Source: Collinsella sp. (lineage in GTDB: Bacteria; Actinomycetota; Coriobacteriia; Coriobacteriales; Coriobacteriaceae). From it: a stretch of DNA of 47,615 bases. Below the pieces are notes generated by a model. That model had not been told where the DNA came from, ran no database searches, and was given only the letters and a program-made list of their open reading frames with translations. Of this stretch, positions 1-8,492 are shown in pieces; positions within the stretch are counted from its first letter, which is position 1; each line of letters opens with the position of its first letter. Both the position numbers and the translations under genes were made by a program. The DNA lies in the NCBI GenBank assembly GCA_031295385.1, contig JAUMOL010000009.1, positions 1-47,615 on the forward strand. Direction: 5' to 3'.

Positions 1-54
1 GCGCTGGACAAGCTGAGCGTGAAGGAGTACGAGGACCCCTTCAAGAGGGGGTGA
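1..54 (+). CDS. 3' end of a truncated gene, product unknown
   Basis: The window opens inside a reading frame that codes ALDKLSVKEYEDPFKRG and stops at 52-54. Only 17 residues are visible, which is too little to name a family. A 7-bp hairpin (CGCCGGT, loop TCG, ACCGGCG, 58-74) follows directly but has no T-run. An insertion-sequence transposase tail is possible, but this is a guess. Positions 75-166 hold only GC-rich, partly self-complementary sequence and no gene that I can support. Confidence 0.4.
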   Translation, partial: ALDKLSVKEYEDPFKRG

Positions 55-166
55 TCCCGCCGGTTCGACCGGCGCGCCACGGGTCAAGATGCACTGGGCC
101 TGGACGAAGTCCGGGCCCGCGCCTTTAGACGCGAGCCCGGGGCCCGTGGGTTATACCCTAAGAGCA

Positions 167-189
167 AACCACCCTTTTTAAGGGTGGTT
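167..189. terminator. Hairpin terminator overlapping the end of the histidine kinase gene
   Basis: AACCACCCTT (167-176) and AAGGGTGGTT (180-189) form a perfect 10-bp stem with a 3-nt loop. On the plus strand it is followed by CTGATTTTTAT. On the minus strand the TAA stop of the kinase (178-180) lies inside the loop and stem, so the hairpin doubles as the 3' end of that operon. It is probably bidirectional, with a weak U-tract on both sides. Confidence 0.6.
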
Positions 190-1509
190 CTGATTTTTAT
201 GCCGAGGGGCTTCCTGCCGCGGCAGGCGAATCGTAAAGCGGCTGCCGACCCCTTCGACCGAGGTCACACCGATGACGCCGCCGTGGCTGTCGACGATCCA
301 CTTGGCGATCGCAAGCCCCAGACCCGAACCCTGTGCGCCGGCATCGCGCGCGTTGTCGGCACGGTAGAACCGCTCGAACGCGTGAGCTGCGGATTCCTGG
401 TTCATGCCGATGCCCTCGTCCTCAACACTTATGTCGATCGTGCCCGCGCCCGCATCCGGCGTTATGCCAAATGTGACGGTCGTTCCCGCATCCGAGTACT
501 TGGCGGCGTTTTGCACGATCACGCGCAGAGCCTGCTTCACGAGCGCCACGTCGACGGGCGCGTCGCAGCGCGGGTCGCTGGCAAGCGCAGCGTCAGAAGC
601 CAGCCGATACGTGTGCTCGGTATCGATCATCTGCGATTCTTCGCATACCTCGCTGACCAGTGCAGCCAAGTTGGTATGCGCGCGCCGCAGGACCGTGCGC
701 CCGGCATCGCCGCGCGCCAAAAACAGCAGCTGCTCCACAAGCTCTTGCATGTGCTCGCTTTCGGCTTTAAGGGACGCGATGGACTCCGCCAGCACGTCCG
801 GGTCGTCCTTACCCCAGCGGTCGAGCATGTTCACGTAGCCCTGAATCACCGCGATGGGCGTGCGCAGCTCGTGGCTCGCGTCGTTGACAAAGCGCATCTG
901 CTGCAGCTTGGCCTCTTGCATCTGGCGCAGCAGGCGGTTGAGTGCGACCTCGATGCTTGCCAGGTCGGCGTCGCCGGTGGTGACGCTCGGCGAGTCGACG
1001 CTTGCGCGCTCGATGGCCTGCTCCAGTGTTTCCATTTTGCCGCCGGCGAGTTGCATGCGGCCGAGTTCGTCCACGCGCAGGGCCAGATCGTTGAGCGGCG
1101 CCATGGTGCGGCGCACGCGGCGGGCGCCGCCGAGCATATCGAGCATGCTGATGACCTGCCAACCCACAACGACAAGGTAGAGAGGCCATAGCGTGACGAG
1201 GTCCTGCGCGAGGGGGAAAGTCTTGGTGGTACGCGCAAGCTCGACGGTATAGGTGAGCGTTGTCAGGTCCCAGCCGCGCGCGGGCGTCAGCGACATGCCG
1301 CGAACGGTGGCGCTGGGGATCCATCCTGCGGTAAACGCGCCGTTGGGCAGCGTCTGGTTGTATCCATAGACAAGGATCGCCGCCACAATCACTACTAGCA
1401 GCAGGTCGAGCCAAACGTAGCTCATCAGGCGGCGCCACATATAGCTCCAGTTGATGGCGCGGGCGATGGAGGTGACGCGCTTGGCCTCGGCGTTACGCGC
1501 GGCAGACAT
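178..1509 (-). CDS. Two-component sensor histidine kinase
   Basis: A 443-residue membrane histidine kinase. Transmembrane segments are at about 31-50 and 103-124 and flank a short extracytoplasmic loop of about 50 residues. A HAMP-like linker (about 125-200) precedes the HisKA box NDASHELRTPIAV, with phospho-acceptor His213. A HATPase domain follows, with N box (VQNAAKYS), G1 (VEDEGIGM), F box and G2 (GSGLGLAIAKWIV). The ATG at 1509 was chosen because it overlaps the 3' end of the upstream response regulator gene by 17 nt, which suggests translational coupling; an open frame continues upstream but only antiparallel to the regulator. The kinase looks intact although its partner regulator is frameshifted. 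The signal is unknown. The HisKA/HATPase assignment is firm. Confidence 0.93.
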   Translation of the reverse strand: MSAARNAEAKRVTSIARAINWSYMWRRLMSYVWLDLLLVVIVAAILVYGYNQTLPNGAFTAGWIPSATVRGMSLTPARGWDLTTLTYTVELARTTKTFPLAQDLVTLWPLYLVVVGWQVISMLDMLGGARRVRRTMAPLNDLALRVDELGRMQLAGGKMETLEQAIERASVDSPSVTTGDADLASIEVALNRLLRQMQEAKLQQMRFVNDASHELRTPIAVIQGYVNMLDRWGKDDPDVLAESIASLKAESEHMQELVEQLLFLARGDAGRTVLRRAHTNLAALVSEVCEESQMIDTEHTYRLASDAALASDPRCDAPVDVALVKQALRVIVQNAAKYSDAGTTVTFGITPDAGAGTIDISVEDEGIGMNQESAAHAFERFYRADNARDAGAQGSGLGLAIAKWIVDSHGGVIGVTSVEGVGSRFTIRLPRQEAPRHKNQNHP

Positions 1510-2271
1510 AGCCCACCCCGCGCACGGTCTGGATGATGCGGACGCCGCCGGCGTCCTCGATCTTGGCGCGTAGATGCGCGATGTGCACGTCGACGTTGTT
1601 GGTGTCGCCCATGTATTCGTAGCCCAGCGCTTCGTGCGCGATGCGTTCGCGCGTGAGCACGGTCTCGGCATGCGCCATAAGCAGGGCGAGGACATCGAAC
1701 TCGCGGGCCGTGAGCGCAATGGGCGAGCCGCCGACCGTGACTTCGCGGCGGTCGGGGTCGAGCGCAACCGAGCCCACGGCGAGCGTGGCGGGGGAGAGCG
1801 AGGCGGAAACCTGGGTCGAGTCACTGACCGGGGGCATCGCAGTGGCGCCGACACCCGTGCCGCCTGCCGCGCCCGTCCCGATGCCGCCAACGCCCGAAGC
1901 CGCCCGCACGGCCTCCGAGCGCTTCAACGCCACGCGGATCCGTGCGAACAGCTCCTCAATCGCAAACGGCTTGGTCAGGTAATCGTCGGCGCCGGCATCG
2001 AGCCCGGCCACCTTGTCCATCACGGCATCGCGCGCGGTGACCATTATCACCGGCACATCCTTGTGCTTGCGGACGCGCCGCAGGACCTCCATGCCGTTGA
2101 GCTGCGGCAACAACACATCGAGCAGAATAAGATCGTAGTTGCGCTCCAGCGCCAGGTCCACGGCGGTGCGGCCATCGGCGGCGTGTTCCACCTGGTAGCC
2201 CTCGTGCTCCAGCTCGAGCGTCACAAGCGGGCGATTTTCTCCTCGTCCTCTACGATCAGGATCCGTGCCAT
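1493..2271 (-). pseudogene. OmpR/PhoB-type response regulator, broken by a -1 frameshift at codon 16
   Basis: The ATG at 2271 begins MARILIVEDEEKIARL and then meets TGA at 2221-2223. The rest of the regulator continues without a break in the next frame from GTG at 2222-2224 as VTLELEHEGYQVEHAADG. One base is missing around 2225, where the family usually has R-F/L-VTLELE. Restoring one base gives 780 nt, or 259 residues. After the break are the receiver core with phospho-acceptor Asp (LILLDVLLP), the conserved Lys (TKPF), a Gly/Ala-rich linker of about 40 residues, and a winged-helix Trans_reg_C domain ending TVRGVGYVCRA. The acidic-pocket residues are in the lost segment. This could be a true mutation or a sequencing/assembly error. 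It sits between the DUF4342 gene (18-nt gap) and the kinase. Confidence 0.88.
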
Positions 2272-2289
2272 GCGTGCCCCCGTCTGCGA

Positions 2290-2832
2290 TTACTTGTCGT
2301 CGTTCAGATTTTGCTTGATGTCGTCCGCGGCATCGGCGGCGTGATTCATAAGGTTGTTGATGCTGCCGGGCACGTCGCCGTCGCTGTCGATGCGGTAGCG
2401 CATGCCAAAGAACAGGCCAATCAGCATCAGCCAAATCGTAGCGCCCCAGGCAAACAGGGCGATGATGGGGATCAGGATGGGGATGTTGAGGATGATCGCA
2501 TCGCGGCGCGTGGCGATAAACTTGGTGTCCAGGCTCAGGCGGAAGAGCTTTTTGAGGTACTCCCATACGCTGTCCATCTTCTTGGAGAAGTCGGTCTTTT
2601 CGCTCGACTTCTCGTAGGCGGCCTGCGCGGCGACCATCTCGCCCGAGGGTTCGTCGACTGGCGCGGACTCGGTGGCGGCGTGCGCCGACGTGGTCTGCGT
2701 CTTGCCCTGCGACTCGAGCCAAATGATGGCGTCCAAAACGTTGCCGTCGGCGGCGTCGAGCGCGGCCTTGGCATCGGTGTAGCTCACGTTGCACTTGGTG
2801 CGGATGGTTTCAACTTTTTCGAGGTCGTCCAT
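2290..2832 (-). CDS. DUF4342-type protein with UBA-like N terminus and membrane segment
   Basis: A 180-residue protein. Residues 1-42 (MDDLEKVETIRTKCNVSYTD onward) resemble the UBA-like helical domain of DUF4342 proteins, with the 'DAKAALDAADGNVLDAIIWLE' pattern seen in EF-Ts/NAC-type UBA domains. A charged linker follows, then one long or two close hydrophobic helices at about 112-142 and an acidic C terminus. The start has a good ribosome binding site (GAAAGGACAGG). It is the first gene of the operon with the response regulator and kinase, so it may modulate that system or be its target. Its biochemical function is unknown. Confidence 0.72.
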   Translation of the reverse strand: MDDLEKVETIRTKCNVSYTDAKAALDAADGNVLDAIIWLESQGKTQTTSAHAATESAPVDEPSGEMVAAQAAYEKSSEKTDFSKKMDSVWEYLKKLFRLSLDTKFIATRRDAIILNIPILIPIIALFAWGATIWLMLIGLFFGMRYRIDSDGDVPGSINNLMNHAADAADDIKQNLNDDK

Positions 2833-2950
2833 GACCTGTCCTTTCGTTCGATGGGCGCGACGCCGGGCGATTTGCCCGGGCGCGAGCGTTGCGTTCGGCG
2901 GTCTGCGTTGCGCGGCGCCGCCCCGCCCTTGGTCGAACTCTATAGTGCAG

Positions 2951-2984
2951 GTTATAGATTAAGCGATTCTTGAGCCAAGATTAA
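2951..2984 (-). promoter_or_regulatory. Promoter of the DUF4342/two-component operon with a GATTAA direct repeat
   Basis: On the minus strand, TTGGCT (2978-2973) and TATAAC (2956-2951) are separated by 16 bp. GATTAA occurs at 2957-2962 and again at 2979-2984 (plus-strand reading), exactly 22 bp apart, bracketing the -35 box. Two direct half-sites on one DNA face suit an OmpR-family regulator, so autoregulation is plausible. This is inference from spacing only. The rest of 2833-3190 (promoter excepted) shows no gene; it holds the GC-rich 5' leader on one side and the promoter region of the next gene on the other. Confidence 0.4.
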
Positions 2985-3190
2985 CGTTGGATGAGTTTTT
3001 GGGTAGCGGTGGGAAAAGTATTAGACCTCGATAGCGGGGGATGTGGTGTCGGTGCAAAACGGCGTCAAAGGTTGGTCGAGCAGGCGGTTTCTCCATTGAT
3101 GTCCGCACAGCATGTGACACTTACCCTGCCGCCCCGCTCTGCCGCGGCGGCATGCGTCTGAACAACGACCCTCTAAGGAGTTCGATACCG

Positions 3191-3430
3191 ATGAGTGACA
3201 ACGCAAAGCATCTCGCAAAGAAGTGCGTCAAGGACGCGTGGCCGTGCCTCGCGTTGTGCCTTGCCGGCACAGCGGTTGCGCTGCTGGCTGTTCTGGGGCC
3301 GTTCGACGTGCTCCGAAGTGCCGTCTCTCTGCACGTTTGCATGGCCCTTGCCGGCGCCATGATGACCGGCGGCGTGCTCGATCTGGTTTTTTGGGTGCTT
3401 GACCCGTTTGGATGGAAGAACGAGGGGTAA
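3191..3430 (+). CDS. Small membrane protein, unknown function
   Basis: A 79-residue protein beginning MSDNAKHLAKKCVKDAWPC. AAGGAG at 3175-3180 stands 10 nt before the ATG and fixes this start over longer upstream readings. Two hydrophobic stretches (about 18-37 and 45-70) with little between them suggest a two-helix membrane hairpin with a basic N terminus. I do not recognise the family. It is followed after 76 nt by the metallophosphoesterase gene and may be transcribed with it. Confidence 0.65.
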   Translation: MSDNAKHLAKKCVKDAWPCLALCLAGTAVALLAVLGPFDVLRSAVSLHVCMALAGAMMTGGVLDLVFWVLDPFGWKNEG

Positions 3431-3506
3431 GCCCTAAGGGCTGGAACGGTTGGCTTAGTGATCGTGCAGAATGCGGGCTAGCGACTTACAGGGAAGTGGT
3501 GATCCG

Positions 3507-4232
3507 ATGACGGTCTATGTGACGGGCGATATTCACGGCGGCGTCGACATGCAAAAGCTGCGCAACTGGGACCTTGGGGATAGTCTGACGAGCGACGACT
3601 ATCTGATTATCGCCGGCGACTTTGGCTTTCCGTGGGATTTCTCTGCCGAAGAATGTGCCGACATCGCTTGGCTGGAATCGCGTCCCTATACCGTGCTGTT
3701 TGTCGACGGCAACCACGAGCGTTTCGATCACTGGGCGGAGCGCCCCATGGAGTTGTGGCACGGTGGGCTGACGCAGCGCCTGTCGGACACCTCTCCCATA
3801 CGGCGCCTGACGCGCGGCGAGGTTTTTGAGCTCGACGGCTCAACGGTCTTTACCATGGGCGGCGCCACGAGCGTGGACAAGGAATACCGCATTCCGTATT
3901 CCAGCTGGTGGCCGCAGGAGCTGCCGGACGAGCGCAACTTTGAGGAGGCGCGGGCAAAGCTCGACAGCGTGGGCTGGACGGTCGACTACGTGATCACTCA
4001 CACCTGCTCTACGCGCATGCTTTCGTCCACGCTTTATCCAGCGTCCGGCTGGAATTGCCCCTCCGTTGATCGGCTTACGGCATTTTTCGATGAGCTGGAA
4101 GACCGCTTGGACTACAAGCGCTGGTACTACGGGCATTTTCATCGGGATACCAACCCGGCCGAGCGTCACACCGTGCTCTACGACTGCATCGTTCGCTTGG
4201 GCGACGAACTCCAGCCCTGGGATGTTGCGTAG
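3507..4232 (+). CDS. Metallophosphoesterase
   Basis: A 241-residue calcineurin-like phosphoesterase. Metal-ligand motifs are in order: GDIHG near residue 7, IIAGDFGFPW (GD-x-x), VDGNHERFD (GNH-E), a THTCS segment and GHFH (YYGHFHRD). All belong to the binuclear metal site of the family. The ATG at 3507 was chosen because GGGAAGTGG lies at a workable distance and the next upstream ATG (3471) lacks a good site. The substrate cannot be inferred. It is convergent with gluQ, with only 15 nt between the stop codons. Confidence 0.88.
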   Translation: MTVYVTGDIHGGVDMQKLRNWDLGDSLTSDDYLIIAGDFGFPWDFSAEECADIAWLESRPYTVLFVDGNHERFDHWAERPMELWHGGLTQRLSDTSPIRRLTRGEVFELDGSTVFTMGGATSVDKEYRIPYSSWWPQELPDERNFEEARAKLDSVGWTVDYVITHTCSTRMLSSTLYPASGWNCPSVDRLTAFFDELEDRLDYKRWYYGHFHRDTNPAERHTVLYDCIVRLGDELQPWDVA

Positions 4233-4247
4233 AGGCGGGGTGGCTGG

Positions 4248-5258
4248 CTACTCGACCGTTACAGTGATGTTCTCCCGATGCGCGCGGATGACGTCCCAGC
4301 TAAAGTGCTCGACCAGCTGCTCGGCGGTACGCGGCGTGGTGTCCGGCGCGATGCCTGTTTGCCCGGCGAGCCATCCCAACAGTGCCTCGGGTGTGCCAAA
4401 GCGGGTGCGGAGCTCGCCCAGGTCCAGATCGCGATCGCGCTTGGAAAGGCGGCGGCCGTCCGGTGACATGAGCAGCGGAATGTGCGCGTAGTGCGGCGTG
4501 GGCAGCCCCAGCAGATGTTGCAGATAGATCTGGCGCGGCGTGGAACCAAGCAGGTCGCATCCGCGTACGATCTCGGTGACGCCCATGGCAGCGTCGTCGA
4601 CCACCACGGCCAGCTGATAGGCAAACACGCCGTCGCTGCGGCGCACCAAAAAGTCACCGCACTCGGTGGCGAGTGCTTCGCATTGGGCTCCGTACGTGCG
4701 GTCCACGAATTCGATCACGTCGCTGGCGAGGTCGTCGACGGTGGGCACGCGCAGGCGCGTGGCCGGAGCACGCAGGGCACTGCGGCGGGTGATTTCATCA
4801 GCAGAAAGACCTCTGCAGGCGCCGCGGTAGATGGGCGTGCCGTCGCTGGCGTGTGGCGCGCTCGCGGCGTGGAGTTCGGCACGCGTGCAAAAACAGGGAT
4901 AGGTGAGGCCGGCGTCTTGCAGCTGGCGCAGGGCGTCCTCGTACAGATCCAGGCGATCGTGCTGGTAGTAGGGGCCTTCGTCCCACTCGAGCCCCAGCCA
5001 GGTCAGATCGTCAATCAGTTGAGCGGCAAGTTCCGGGCGCTTGCAGCGATCGTCCAGGTCCTCGATGCGTAGCACGATGCTGCCGCCCTGGCTGCGGGCC
5101 GAAAGCCACGAGCACAGGCAGCTGAACACGTTGCCCAGGTGCATGCGGCCCGAGGGCGACGGGGCGAAACGGCCCACGACGGGCGCGGGGGCGGAGGCGG
5201 GTGGCGTCGCTGGCGCGTCCGCGGCGGGCGTTGCTATGTTACATGCGTTGATATCCAT
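4248..5258 (-). CDS. gluQ: Glutamyl-Q tRNA(Asp) synthetase
   Basis: A 336-residue paralogue of the GluRS catalytic domain without an anticodon-binding domain; it attaches glutamate to queuosine in tRNA(Asp). Seen: the class I motif FAPSPSGRMHLGN (HIGH variant HLGN, about residues 31-43), RIEDLDDR, a zinc site CFC...YRGAC, and RLSKRD as the KMSKS motif near residue 265. The length suits the family apart from an Ala/Pro-rich N-terminal extension of about 28 residues. Possibly the true start is internal, but TATACT lies just upstream and the ATG at 5258 coincides with the expected transcription start (see promoter entry). The bare synthetase fold supports GluQ over GltX. Confidence 0.9.
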   Translation of the reverse strand: MDINACNIATPAADAPATPPASAPAPVVGRFAPSPSGRMHLGNVFSCLCSWLSARSQGGSIVLRIEDLDDRCKRPELAAQLIDDLTWLGLEWDEGPYYQHDRLDLYEDALRQLQDAGLTYPCFCTRAELHAASAPHASDGTPIYRGACRGLSADEITRRSALRAPATRLRVPTVDDLASDVIEFVDRTYGAQCEALATECGDFLVRRSDGVFAYQLAVVVDDAAMGVTEIVRGCDLLGSTPRQIYLQHLLGLPTPHYAHIPLLMSPDGRRLSKRDRDLDLGELRTRFGTPEALLGWLAGQTGIAPDTTPRTAEQLVEHFSWDVIRAHRENITVTVE

Positions 5259-5265
5259 GCGGACG

Positions 5266-5271
5266 AGTATA
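5266..5271 (-). promoter_or_regulatory. -10 box giving a leaderless gluQ transcript
   Basis: TATACT on the minus strand is followed by 7 nt and then the gluQ ATG (5258-5256). There is no Shine-Dalgarno sequence before that ATG. With normal spacing transcription would begin at or next to the A of ATG, so the mRNA would be leaderless, a common situation in Actinomycetota. Confidence 0.5.
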
Positions 5272-5764
5272 GCGCGGGGTGAGGTGGGGGGCGTCGTCGA
5301 TGCTCGCGAGTTGCCGAGGCTGCGTGTTGTGCGTGCCGGACCACCGGCTCGGCACCTTAATCATCGTCAATCAATCTAGCCCTCAAACGACAGAAACCCC
5401 GGCAGCTCTTCGCAACTGCCGGGGTTTCCGCGGAAAAGGGGGACATGATCCTCAAGCGAACGGCAAAGGGGCAAACCGTTTTCGCTCAACTGCTTTATGC
5501 CCCTCGCTCGCCGGCTTAATCGGCTCACGCCGTGCCCACACAAAGCCGCTACAGCTGTGACGGAGCTATGAAGTGGTATCTATTGCCGGAGCGGGCTATG
5601 CCAAGGAGTGTCCCAGATTGCCGGCAAATAAGGAACGTCCCCAGGTGCCAGCCGCGGGCGTGACTTTCGTCCCGTTTGATACTCCGCTGACCTAGATGTT
5701 CGTCACATGAACCCGCAAACGTGGGACAATGACGCTACTGGTATCACAGACAAAGGATGTGCCT
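5272..5764. other. 493-nt intergenic region between gluQ and the DUF2207 gene, with hairpin and repeat
   Basis: No gene is supported here. A perfect 13-bp stem (5393-5405 with 5416-5428, loop 10 nt) is very stable but lacks a T-run on either strand. A repeat unit TGCCGGCA-N4-AGGAACGTCCC is at 5619-5641, and a related AAGGAGTGTCCCAG lies just upstream (5603-5616). The leader of the DUF2207 gene contains GACAAT at 5734-5739 as a possible -10. Confidence 0.5.
5619..5641 (+). repeat. Copy of the TGCCGGCA/AGGAACGTCCC dispersed repeat
   Basis: TGCCGGCA, four variable bases, then AGGAACGTCCC. It matches 20 of 23 positions with 32234-32256 inside the palindrome downstream of topA. The spacer is the only part that varies. 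Confidence 0.6.
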
Positions 5765-7711
5765 ATGAACGCTCCCGTTGCCAAGACCTGTCGGCAGCGA
5801 CGCCTGTTTGCGCGATTTGCTTCCGTCTGCGCGCTCGTTGCGCTTGCGTTGTTGCTGCTGCCTGCCGCCGCGCACGCCGACGGCTACTCCATGACCCAAA
5901 CCTACATCGGCGCCACGGTCGAGGCCGATGGCTCGCTGACCGTTGTCGAGGGACGCCAGTTCGATTTCGATGACGATATCAACGGCGTGTTTTGGGAGAT
6001 CAATGCGGGCACCAACCAGCAGGGCGGCGCGGCGGGCGTCGACGTGCTGAGCGTCGAGGAAGAGGACACCGCGTTTAACAAAGTCGATAGCGCGAACAAG
6101 GGCGACTCTGGCGTCTACACGGTCGAGCAGACCGGTGACGGCGTAAAGATCAAGGTTTTCAGCCCCCACGAGAGCGGCGAAAGCGCGGTCTATTACGTGA
6201 GCTACACCATGACCGGTGCGGTCATGAACTGGGCCGATACCGCCGAGCTTTACTGGAAATTCGTCGGCGACGGCTGGTCGGCGGATTCCGATGACGTCGA
6301 GATGGAAGTTCACTTCGCAAATGCCGCTGCCGGGACGGCGGCCGTCAAGGGCGACAACTTCCGCGCATGGGGCCACGGTCCGCTGACGGGCGACGTGTCG
6401 CTCGATGAGGACGAGCCCATGGTCACCTATACCATTCCCTGCGTGCATCAGGGCGAATTCGCCGAGGCACGCATCGCCTTCCCCAGCGACTGGGTGCCGC
6501 AGCTTGCCGCCTCGGGCGAAGAGCGCATGTCAACGATCCTGAGCGAAGAGAAGGAATGGGCCGACGAGGCCAACGCCCGCCGTGAGCACGCGCGTGCGGT
6601 TGCCAGCGCGATTGCCGTGGTGTGTGTTGTTGTGGCGGTTGCCTATACCGGTGTGATCGTGATGCTCAAGCTGCGCAGGCCCAAGCCCAAGCCGCTCTTC
6701 CAGGACGAGTACTTCCGCGATGTGCCCTCGGCCGACCATCCCGCGGTGCTTGCAGCTCTTATGAGCTGGAACGACGTGCCCGATCAGGCATATATCGCCA
6801 CACTGATGAAGCTGACCGACGACCGCGTGATCAAGCTGGAAGAAGCGACCGAGACCAAGAAGAAGGGTCTGCTCCGTCGCGAAAAAGAGGAGCAGACGTA
6901 TCGCATCACAGTGACCGATGAGGCTTGGAAGGCTGCCAAGAAGGACGGCATCGATCGCGATGTGCTCAAGGTCTTCTTCGCCGGCGTTAAGCCCGATAAG
7001 GACGGAGTCCGTTCGCGCACGTTTAGCGAGCTGGAGGAGTACGCTAACGAGCGCACCACATCTGTTGGCGACAAGCTCGAGGACTATCAGAGCACGGTTA
7101 AGGGCAAGCTGGAGGCGCGCGAGCTTATTGCTTCGGATGGCACTATCGCGATGGTGGCCGGCCTGGTTCTCGGCATCATCATTGTCTTTGGCATTCTGGG
7201 CTCTCTGTTCTATACCGACTTTGCGGATGCCAACGTCGGTGCCGCTATGATCTCGATCCCCGTCACGATCGTGGGCTTTGTCCTGAGCTGCACCTTCCGC
7301 CGTTACACGCCGGAGGGCGCCGAGGTAGCGGCTCGCTGCAAGGCGCTTAAGCATTGGCTCGAGGACTTTACGCGCCTGAAGGAGGCCATCCCCAGCGATC
7401 TGATTCTGTGGAACAAGCTGCTGGTGATGGGCGTTGCCCTGGGCGTTTCGAAAGAAGTGCTGCGACAGCTGGCCGAGGCCGTGCCTGCGGACCTGCGCAA
7501 CAGCGACGATTTCTACGACAACTACCCCTGCTACTGGTGGTATTACCATCACTACGGCAACGAGTCTCCGCTCGATTCGTTCAATGATGTGTATCACGAG
7601 ACCATCCGCGAGCTGGCTTCGAGTTCCGATAGCTCGAGCGGCGGCAGCGGCGGCGGCTTTTCCGGTGGCGGCGGTGGCGGCGTCGGCGGAGGCGGCGGCG
7701 GAACGTTCTAG
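5765..7711 (+). CDS. DUF2207 domain membrane protein
   Basis: A 648-residue predicted membrane protein. The N terminus (MNAPVAKTCRQRRLF) is followed by a hydrophobic signal segment and an AxA cleavage site (AAAHADG, about 30-40). The extracytoplasmic DUF2207 beta-rich domain covers about 40-270 (EADGSLTVVEGRQFDFDDDI onward). A transmembrane helix lies at about 285-308, a cytoplasmic region to about 460 contains a charged winged-helix-like segment, and a pair of helices follows at about 466-520. The tail ends in a Gly-rich FSGGGGGGVGGGGGGTF typical of this family. AAAGGA at 5751-5756 supports the ATG at 5765. The role is unknown; it is probably envelope-associated. It is monocistronic with its own terminator. 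Confidence 0.88.
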   Translation: MNAPVAKTCRQRRLFARFASVCALVALALLLLPAAAHADGYSMTQTYIGATVEADGSLTVVEGRQFDFDDDINGVFWEINAGTNQQGGAAGVDVLSVEEEDTAFNKVDSANKGDSGVYTVEQTGDGVKIKVFSPHESGESAVYYVSYTMTGAVMNWADTAELYWKFVGDGWSADSDDVEMEVHFANAAAGTAAVKGDNFRAWGHGPLTGDVSLDEDEPMVTYTIPCVHQGEFAEARIAFPSDWVPQLAASGEERMSTILSEEKEWADEANARREHARAVASAIAVVCVVVAVAYTGVIVMLKLRRPKPKPLFQDEYFRDVPSADHPAVLAALMSWNDVPDQAYIATLMKLTDDRVIKLEEATETKKKGLLRREKEEQTYRITVTDEAWKAAKKDGIDRDVLKVFFAGVKPDKDGVRSRTFSELEEYANERTTSVGDKLEDYQSTVKGKLEARELIASDGTIAMVAGLVLGIIIVFGILGSLFYTDFADANVGAAMISIPVTIVGFVLSCTFRRYTPEGAEVAARCKALKHWLEDFTRLKEAIPSDLILWNKLLVMGVALGVSKEVLRQLAEAVPADLRNSDDFYDNYPCYWWYYHHYGNESPLDSFNDVYHETIRELASSSDSSSGGSGGGFSGGGGGGVGGGGGGTF

Positions 7712-7723
7712 CGGTCGTAAATT

Positions 7724-7773
7724 ATGGGATGGGCTTTTCTCGACAGCCGTCGGGGGAAGCCCATCCCATTTTT
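7724..7773 (+). terminator. Rho-independent terminator of the DUF2207 gene
   Basis: ATGGGATGGGCTT (7724-7736) pairs with AAGCCCATCCCAT (7757-7769), a perfect 13-bp stem, followed by TTTT. It starts 13 nt after the stop codon. Beyond it, 7790-7845 carries a degenerate GGGAACATCCCTAA sequence related to the AGGAACGTCCC repeats. Confidence 0.9.
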
Positions 7774-7850
7774 ATGCGCTACCTACGAAGGCTGTCCCCA
7801 ACGACTAATCACTGGGAACATCCCTAAATGACTAGGTATGGCTGCTGGGT

Positions 7851-8492
7851 TTAGGCTGTTAGGTCGAATTCGTAGAGATAGCTTTCGCGCGGCATGTCGT
7901 GGCGGCGCTCTTCGCGGTTGGCGCGGTGCGTGGCCGTGCGCTTAAAGCCGTGCAGCTCGTAGAACTTCCACGAGCAGTTGGAGTCGGTGTACAGGTGCGC
8001 CCTCGTCGCTCCAAGCGAGGACAGGTGCGAGACTGCGGCATCGAGCAGAACCGTGCCAACGCCCAGGCCATGGACATCGCGATCCACGGCAAGCAGCGTG
8101 ACCTCGTTGTCGTGCGGCAACGGGCTGCTCTCGAGCAGGCGGTTGTTGGTTCGGATGGTTGCGCGCACAAACGAGAGGTACTCGGCGCAGGCATCGGGCT
8201 CCAGCTCACGCATCTGCGATAGCAGCGCGCGTTCGGTATCCATCCAATGCTCGTTGATAGTGACGCCGGGGTTCTGTCCTGCGCGTGCAAGTGCAATACC
8301 GCGCGCCTCGCCGTCAATCACCGCAACCTGTGAAAACGTCGACGACGAAAGGCAGTAGGCGAGGTCGCACGCGGCCTCAAGGCGGTTGTACTCATCGTTA
8401 TCCGAATTGTTATGCCAAAGCTGCTGCAGAATCAGCGCGATGGCGTCGAAGTCTTCGGTATCAAACGGTCGGTAGAGAACCCGCGAGACCAT
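7851..8492 (-). CDS. GNAT-family N-acetyltransferase
   Basis: A 213-residue acetyltransferase. The GNAT core is in the C-terminal half: VTLLAVDRDVHGLGVGTVLL contains the Gly-rich acetyl-CoA pyrophosphate loop (motif A), followed by an ARAHLYTDSNCSWKFYELHGF segment (motif B, with the YELHGF signature). The N-terminal half (DFDAIALILQQLWHNN onward) supplies the substrate side. GAAAGAGG upstream of the ATG fixes the start. The substrate is unknown. It is divergent from purH across 277 nt. Confidence 0.88.
   Translation of the reverse strand: MVSRVLYRPFDTEDFDAIALILQQLWHNNSDNDEYNRLEAACDLAYCLSSSTFSQVAVIDGEARGIALARAGQNPGVTINEHWMDTERALLSQMRELEPDACAEYLSFVRATIRTNNRLLESSPLPHDNEVTLLAVDRDVHGLGVGTVLLDAAVSHLSSLGATRAHLYTDSNCSWKFYELHGFKRTATHRANREERRHDMPRESYLYEFDLTA

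Noticed and set aside
1..166. Insertion sequence at the left edge
   Set aside because: Only 17 codons are visible and no terminal repeat pair or transposase motif can be identified.
5393..5428. Terminator between gluQ and the DUF2207 gene
   Set aside because: The 13-bp stem is perfect, but no T-run follows on either strand; it is described only as a hairpin within the intergenic region.
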